The notes below the pieces were generated by a model that had not been told where the DNA came from, did not search any database, and saw only the letters and a list, made by a program, of their open reading frames with translations. Shown here one piece after another: positions 60,401 to 64,000 of a DNA stretch of 64,000 bases. Origin of the DNA: Patescibacteria group bacterium UBA2772 (GTDB lineage: Bacteria; Patescibacteriota; Minisyncoccia; Moranbacterales; DUUL01); assembly GCA_002352545.1 (NCBI GenBank), contig DEIO01000009.1:62001-126000 (forward strand), read 5' to 3'. How positions within the stretch are numbered: position 1 is the first letter of the stretch; each line of letters opens with the position of its first letter. A program made the position numbers and the translations under genes.

Positions 60401-60871
60401 CTATTTAGTAAAATCAACCTTATCCCCTATTATCACACCGTTTTTTCTGACCCAATCAGCATTCACTTCAATCACGCTATCATACTCAGTATCACCTTCA
60501 ATTACACCATTATATCTTCGTGAAACACTCTTTGCAACATCAACTACCTCTTCATTTCTAATAAAAATAAAGTCTAAATCAAAGGTCAGTCCATGCATGT
60601 TATAACCAAACCTACCTACTCCTTCATGAACAAAAAGCATTCCACTGTCCTTCTCTATTTTTTCCACCCCCCTCAGCCCTTTTTTTCTAGCTTCTTCACT
60701 AGCAGAAACATCAACAAATAATGTATTGTCTCCTATGGAAACAATTTTAGCAGAATTGTCCACTGGAACATCGTTTTTTTTACCCTTCGTCTTTTGAATA
60801 ACCAAAAAAACTATTCCGACAAGAACAACTAGAAGAAAAATATAATCTTTTGTTTTCAATTTTAGATTCAT
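60401..60871 (-). CDS. DUF192 family secreted/membrane-anchored protein
   Basis: 156 residues: membrane anchor (about 10-27), then the DUF192 beta-barrel with RKKGLRGVEKIEKDSGMLFV, the F-x-M-x-x-x-x-x-x-L-D-x-x-F-I block in GYNMHGLTFDLDFIFIRNEE, and YDSVIEVNADWVRKNGVIIG. The family fold is known but its biochemical role is not. It lies ten nt after the WecA-like gene, so they are likely co-transcribed. Confidence 0.88.
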   Translation of the reverse strand: MNLKLKTKDYIFLLVVLVGIVFLVIQKTKGKKNDVPVDNSAKIVSIGDNTLFVDVSASEEARKKGLRGVEKIEKDSGMLFVHEGVGRFGYNMHGLTFDLDFIFIRNEEVVDVAKSVSRRYNGVIEGDTEYDSVIEVNADWVRKNGVIIGDKVDFTK

Positions 60872-60880
60872 GTTATTTTT

Positions 60881-61888
60881 TTATTTCTGAATTTTAGCTG
60901 ATATCTTTTTTATAAAAAAACTTAGAAAAAAAACTTCACCAACAACTAATCCTATTTTAAAGTTTCTAGTTTCAAAAAGAAAGGAGAGAAATAAAGTGAT
61001 TGATATAAACAAAAAATAAACCAGAACAATTTTTGAATCACTCCAACCAATCTCCCGGAGTTTATAATGAAGGTGTCTTTTATCACGCTTAGTTACTGGC
61101 AATTTATTGCGCCACCTCTCGTAGATTACATGAACTGCATCTATAAGCGGAATAACTAAAACAATAAGTGCAGTTGCTATCTTTGTACCAGCCATTATAG
61201 CAGTAACAGCAAGAAAAAAACCCATAGCATAACTTCCACTAGTACCAGCTTCTATATTGCCTTTTGGAAAATTATTCCACCAAAAACCCAACACAGCACC
61301 GATAAAGATAATGGCCAAAATTGCAATTGCTGGCTGATTTACATCCCTAGTTAAGCTTATACACAGAAGAGAAACCCCTCCTAACATCCCAACTAGACCA
61401 GATAATCCATTAATTCCATCAATCCAGTTAATTGAATTCATAACCGAAAGAAACCAAAATAAAATAAACAAAAAACTAAAAAAGAAGACTTCGTAACCAA
61501 AAAAATCCAACCCAAAGTCATCTAGTCGTATCACCTTTTCAAATGGACCCACAAAATAATTAACCGAAAAACCAAAATACAGCACCAACAAAGAAACTAG
61601 TAGTATTTGAAAACTTAACTGTATTTTCCAAGAAAGATTCAAGATGTCATCAAATATACCAAATAGCAGAATAAAAAGCATCCCAAAAGATAAACCTTTG
61701 AGTGCTAATGTAAATTCTATTTCTGGATTAAATAGAATTAATAAAACTAAAGGCAAAATTATAGAAATACCACCAGACCTCTTTAAGAAAAAAAGCTTAG
61801 AATTTTGCTTAATGATAACAAGCAAGAAAGCTAAAACAGAACCTCCAGTGACAGCTTCCAAAAAATAAACACTCCAATCAATAAACAT
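60881..61888 (-). CDS. polyprenyl-phosphate phosphoglycosyl transferase (WecA/TagO/MraY-like, GT4)
   Basis: Transfers a sugar-1-phosphate from a UDP-sugar to undecaprenyl phosphate, the first step of surface polymer synthesis. 335 residues and about ten helices. Conserved blocks are LFGIFDDILNLSWKIQ, MNSINWIDGINGLSGLVG and DKRHLHYKLREIG, the last being the H-x-H region that separates WecA-like from MraY. That block and the missing MraY-specific region favour a WecA/TagO role, probably UDP-HexNAc. The first, N-terminal acidic motif is weak. Confidence 0.85.
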   Translation of the reverse strand: MFIDWSVYFLEAVTGGSVLAFLLVIIKQNSKLFFLKRSGGISIILPLVLLILFNPEIEFTLALKGLSFGMLFILLFGIFDDILNLSWKIQLSFQILLVSLLVLYFGFSVNYFVGPFEKVIRLDDFGLDFFGYEVFFFSFLFILFWFLSVMNSINWIDGINGLSGLVGMLGGVSLLCISLTRDVNQPAIAILAIIFIGAVLGFWWNNFPKGNIEAGTSGSYAMGFFLAVTAIMAGTKIATALIVLVIPLIDAVHVIYERWRNKLPVTKRDKRHLHYKLREIGWSDSKIVLVYFLFISITLFLSFLFETRNFKIGLVVGEVFFLSFFIKKISAKIQK

Positions 61889-61899
61889 CTATCAAAAAT

Positions 61900-63630
61900 T
61901 TAATCCTTTTTTTTCTTATCCTTTTTTATAACTTTTTCTGTAACCCAAAATTCTCCCATATATTTACCTAGCATTATTTTTGTTTGAGCATGCACAGCTG
62001 GTGCAGCACCTAAGAAAGGAGCAATAATTGGAGCCAAAAACCACTGAAAAAACATATTTGCATATCTTCTTCTGGAATATCTTGCTGGTTTTGGTGGCAT
62101 CAGAAGAAAACTTAGAAACATTGAGACAACCAAACCAGTCGTTGCTAACGTCATAAGATATCTAGTAATATATGGCAAGTTGTGTGCCAATGTAGTTTCA
62201 CTGAAACGTTCCCCTCCAAATATTAATGGTAACCAACCTAGCACTGCTAGAATAAAAGAAGCTGTAGCCCAACTATGATGACCTTCAAGCATTGTAAACA
62301 TATGTTTCACCTTTTTTAGTAAGCTGATCTTCTTATTATGCATAAAAGCTCTCCCCAAAAGAGGAAGGTTTTCTATACCATATGCCCAACGATGCTTTTG
62401 TTTGTATTGATTCTTGATAGTATGCCAATAATCGTTTCCAAGTACTGCATCAAGTGAAACTGGCAAATAAATCGGCTTGACTTGATAATCACCATCAAAG
62501 TAATTATATGCCTTCCAATAAACCACAGAATCTTCAGATATAACATTTACTGGCCAATAATCTATATCTACAATTGTTTTAAAAGCCTCTGAATGAGAAG
62601 AGAAAGTAACCATATGATCAGGTCTCATAGCTTCTACCATGTGCCAAAAAGATGAACCTGTTACAATGATTCTAACAGGTGCAATCGTATCCCAAAGATT
62701 ATTATGATACATAGGTAATGGCTGATAAGCAAAGTTCAATCTTCTTGGTTCAGTAACATAAGAATATGTTAGTGCTGCTAAGTATTCAGGATATATTTGT
62801 GTATCACAATCAAAGTTTGATAAAACAACATTTTCTAAAGGAATCTTTTTATCATCTAAATATTTTCTTAGTTTTTTTGCAGCATATGTAGTATTGGCAG
62901 CTTTACACTTCATTTCGTTACCCTTAACTTCATGTACGGTGACAATGAAATCCATAAAAACATCCTTGTACTTATCCAGTAAAATCTTTTTCTTTATATC
63001 TCTCTTTTTCAAGTCTTCTCTTTCTTCCATCGCTAATAAAATAATAACTTTATCATTAGGATAGTTTGATTTTTTTACAGCTTCTATTGCTGGAGCAATA
63101 ATCCCAGCCTCTTCATTCGCAGTTGGAAGCATGATAACATGATAAACCTCTTCCCAAGATAAAAAATGTTTTCGATTTTTTAGATCATCTTTAGCGCGCA
63201 CCAAAAAATTACCTCTTTCTAAAATTTTCTGCTTAAGCTCTTTTTTTTCTATGCGATTTAACTTGCCTCTTTTTAATTCCTTCTTGAGATCTAAAATCTC
63301 TAATTTCAACTCATCAATTAAGGAATCTCCCTTAAAAATAGCTTTTAATCTATGAAACCAGTCAATTTTTTTCCATCGTTTCAATTTACGATAAGCCAAA
63401 ATTGAATAGATTGATATATAAATTGTTCTATATATCCAATAAATATCAAAAAGTATAATGAAAATAGCAACATACACAGGAGCCATCCAAGAGAATACAA
63501 ACATCCCGATTAATGTAAACCAACACAAAAAACCCGGTAAGATTTCAAAAAATCTCTGTCTTCTCCTCTCCACTTTGTCAGTAGTTTTTGGATCAGGATA
63601 TGTCCAACCGCTCTTGTAACTTTGCCCCAT
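61900..63630 (-). CDS. membrane-embedded GT2 family glycosyltransferase
   Basis: 576 residues. Two helices near the N-terminus are followed by a GT-A domain (about 165-430) and further C-terminal helices. Motifs are LPTANEEAGIIAPAIEAVK, VVLSNFDCDTQIYPEYLAAL (D-x-D), INVISEDSVVY-like (PVNVISEDSVVYW) and QYKQKHRWAYGIENLP, the Q-x-x-R-W-like processive signature. This matches synthases of the cellulose/hyaluronan type that polymerise and export a glycan, although the product is unknown. A coiled-coil-like Lys/Glu region (about 108-155) is inserted before the catalytic domain. The ATG at 63630 (MGQSYKSGW) is preferred over a TTG. Confidence 0.85.
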   Translation of the reverse strand: MGQSYKSGWTYPDPKTTDKVERRRQRFFEILPGFLCWFTLIGMFVFSWMAPVYVAIFIILFDIYWIYRTIYISIYSILAYRKLKRWKKIDWFHRLKAIFKGDSLIDELKLEILDLKKELKRGKLNRIEKKELKQKILERGNFLVRAKDDLKNRKHFLSWEEVYHVIMLPTANEEAGIIAPAIEAVKKSNYPNDKVIILLAMEEREDLKKRDIKKKILLDKYKDVFMDFIVTVHEVKGNEMKCKAANTTYAAKKLRKYLDDKKIPLENVVLSNFDCDTQIYPEYLAALTYSYVTEPRRLNFAYQPLPMYHNNLWDTIAPVRIIVTGSSFWHMVEAMRPDHMVTFSSHSEAFKTIVDIDYWPVNVISEDSVVYWKAYNYFDGDYQVKPIYLPVSLDAVLGNDYWHTIKNQYKQKHRWAYGIENLPLLGRAFMHNKKISLLKKVKHMFTMLEGHHSWATASFILAVLGWLPLIFGGERFSETTLAHNLPYITRYLMTLATTGLVVSMFLSFLLMPPKPARYSRRRYANMFFQWFLAPIIAPFLGAAPAVHAQTKIMLGKYMGEFWVTEKVIKKDKKKKD

Positions 63631-63637
63631 AAAAAAA

Positions 63638-64000
63638 TTAATTAACAAATAATATCGCCATTGAATATAAAAATATAGCCAATTGCACTAAAAATCCACC
63701 TACTATAATTAGATTACTCCCCAAAAGATTAACGTCCATCTCTTTCTCTTTTTCACATTTCCCTTTTCTATCTAAAAATCCAGAGAAATACAACAGTAGA
63801 GCTGCTAACAATATATCTAGTAAAAAAATAATAATACCTCCTATGGCAACCAAAAATAAATCAGGAAATAAATTTTCACTCGAATTCAACATTAAATCAA
63901 TCCCAAGATAAGCATTATAATGTAATATAATAATTTCCTGATTGAGCTTTGTTAGTTGCCACAATACAGCCCAAGAAGCAAAATTTAAAATCAAACCTCC
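63638..64000 (-). CDS. CPR-type membrane protein with LHYN/GIDL motif, 5' end cut by window edge
   Basis: At least 120 residues, open at the right edge of the window. Three hydrophobic segments. The string IILHYNAYLGIDLM sits in the first loop; I know it as a recurrent feature of short membrane proteins in Patescibacteria, though this is recollection and not a search. A TTG at 63994 could be a start, but the frame continues upstream, so the true start is probably outside. It ends eight nt before the GT2 gene. Confidence 0.65.
   Translation of the reverse strand, partial: GGLILNFASWAVLWQLTKLNQEIIILHYNAYLGIDLMLNSSENLFPDLFLVAIGGIIIFLLDILLAALLLYFSGFLDRKGKCEKEKEMDVNLLGSNLIIVGGFLVQLAIFLYSMAILFVN

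Noticed and set aside
1..64000. tRNA genes, rRNA genes, insertion sequences, integrases, attachment repeats
   Set aside because: Intergenic regions were read on both strands for T-arm and anticodon-arm patterns and for transposase-like coding; none was found. A profile search could still detect a degenerate one.

Overview
The window is AT-rich, gene-dense DNA from a small-genome bacterium, most likely a Patescibacteria (CPR) member of the Parcubacteria type. This is inference. It rests on the AT-rich composition, housekeeping genes that mostly start without a Shine-Dalgarno (SD) sequence, at least one apparently leaderless gene (parA), DUF5661 and DUF5684 proteins, very long repeat-built surface proteins, a VanZ-C39 fusion, and a membrane protein at the right edge with an LHYN...GIDL motif. 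Standard code 11 fits all long genes. I saw no tRNA or rRNA gene, CRISPR array, transposase or attachment site.

Layout. 0-8.9 kb: partial rplU, a 1838-residue LamG surface protein, a GT-C type membrane glycosyltransferase and dprA. 9.2-14.5 kb: topA, an SPFH protein, then ftsW, trmD and a KH-domain gene read leftward from a consensus promoter. 14.5-24.1 kb: two co-linear Ig-repeat secreted proteins, each 1277 residues, a small anchored protein and a VanZ-C39 fusion. 24.2-32.5 kb: a HAD phosphatase, a SpoU methyltransferase, secD with a parvulin-like insert, rpsP, clpP, tig, ppaC and nusA. 33.0-39.3 kb: manC, RNase HI, parB, parA, rplL and rplJ with an L10-type leader, an M50 protease and rpmB. 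39.4-44.5 kb: transporters, a CBS protein, a HAD protein, a candidate structured ncRNA and a BaiN/HI0933-type flavoprotein.

44.6-58.5 kb is the unstable, accessory part. nth, tsaC, DUF5684, DUF5661 and gdhA are intact. truB, an M20 peptidase, an unrecognised ~480-residue gene and a ROK kinase copy are broken by frameshifts or stops. Among them lies a pair of proteins related to the PvcA/DIT1 isocyanide-synthase family; one forms a two-gene unit with an intact ROK kinase. Three small or accessory transcription units here have textbook promoters and terminators, including an unannotated 31-residue hydrophobic peptide. 58.5-64 kb returns to core genes: miaA, a DUF4258-like protein, DUF192, a WecA/MraY-type phosphoglycosyl transferase, a GT2 synthase and a partial membrane protein.

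Main functional themes are the cell envelope and surface (LamG and Ig proteins, ManC, GT-C, GT2, WecA-like, FtsW), translation and protein quality control (ribosomal proteins, TrmD, MiaA, TsaC, Tig, ClpP, SecD), and chromosome maintenance (ParAB, TopA, DprA, Nth, RNase HI). Promoters of the TTGACA-N16/17-TATAAT type can be read directly in front of many units and support the transcription-unit boundaries given here.
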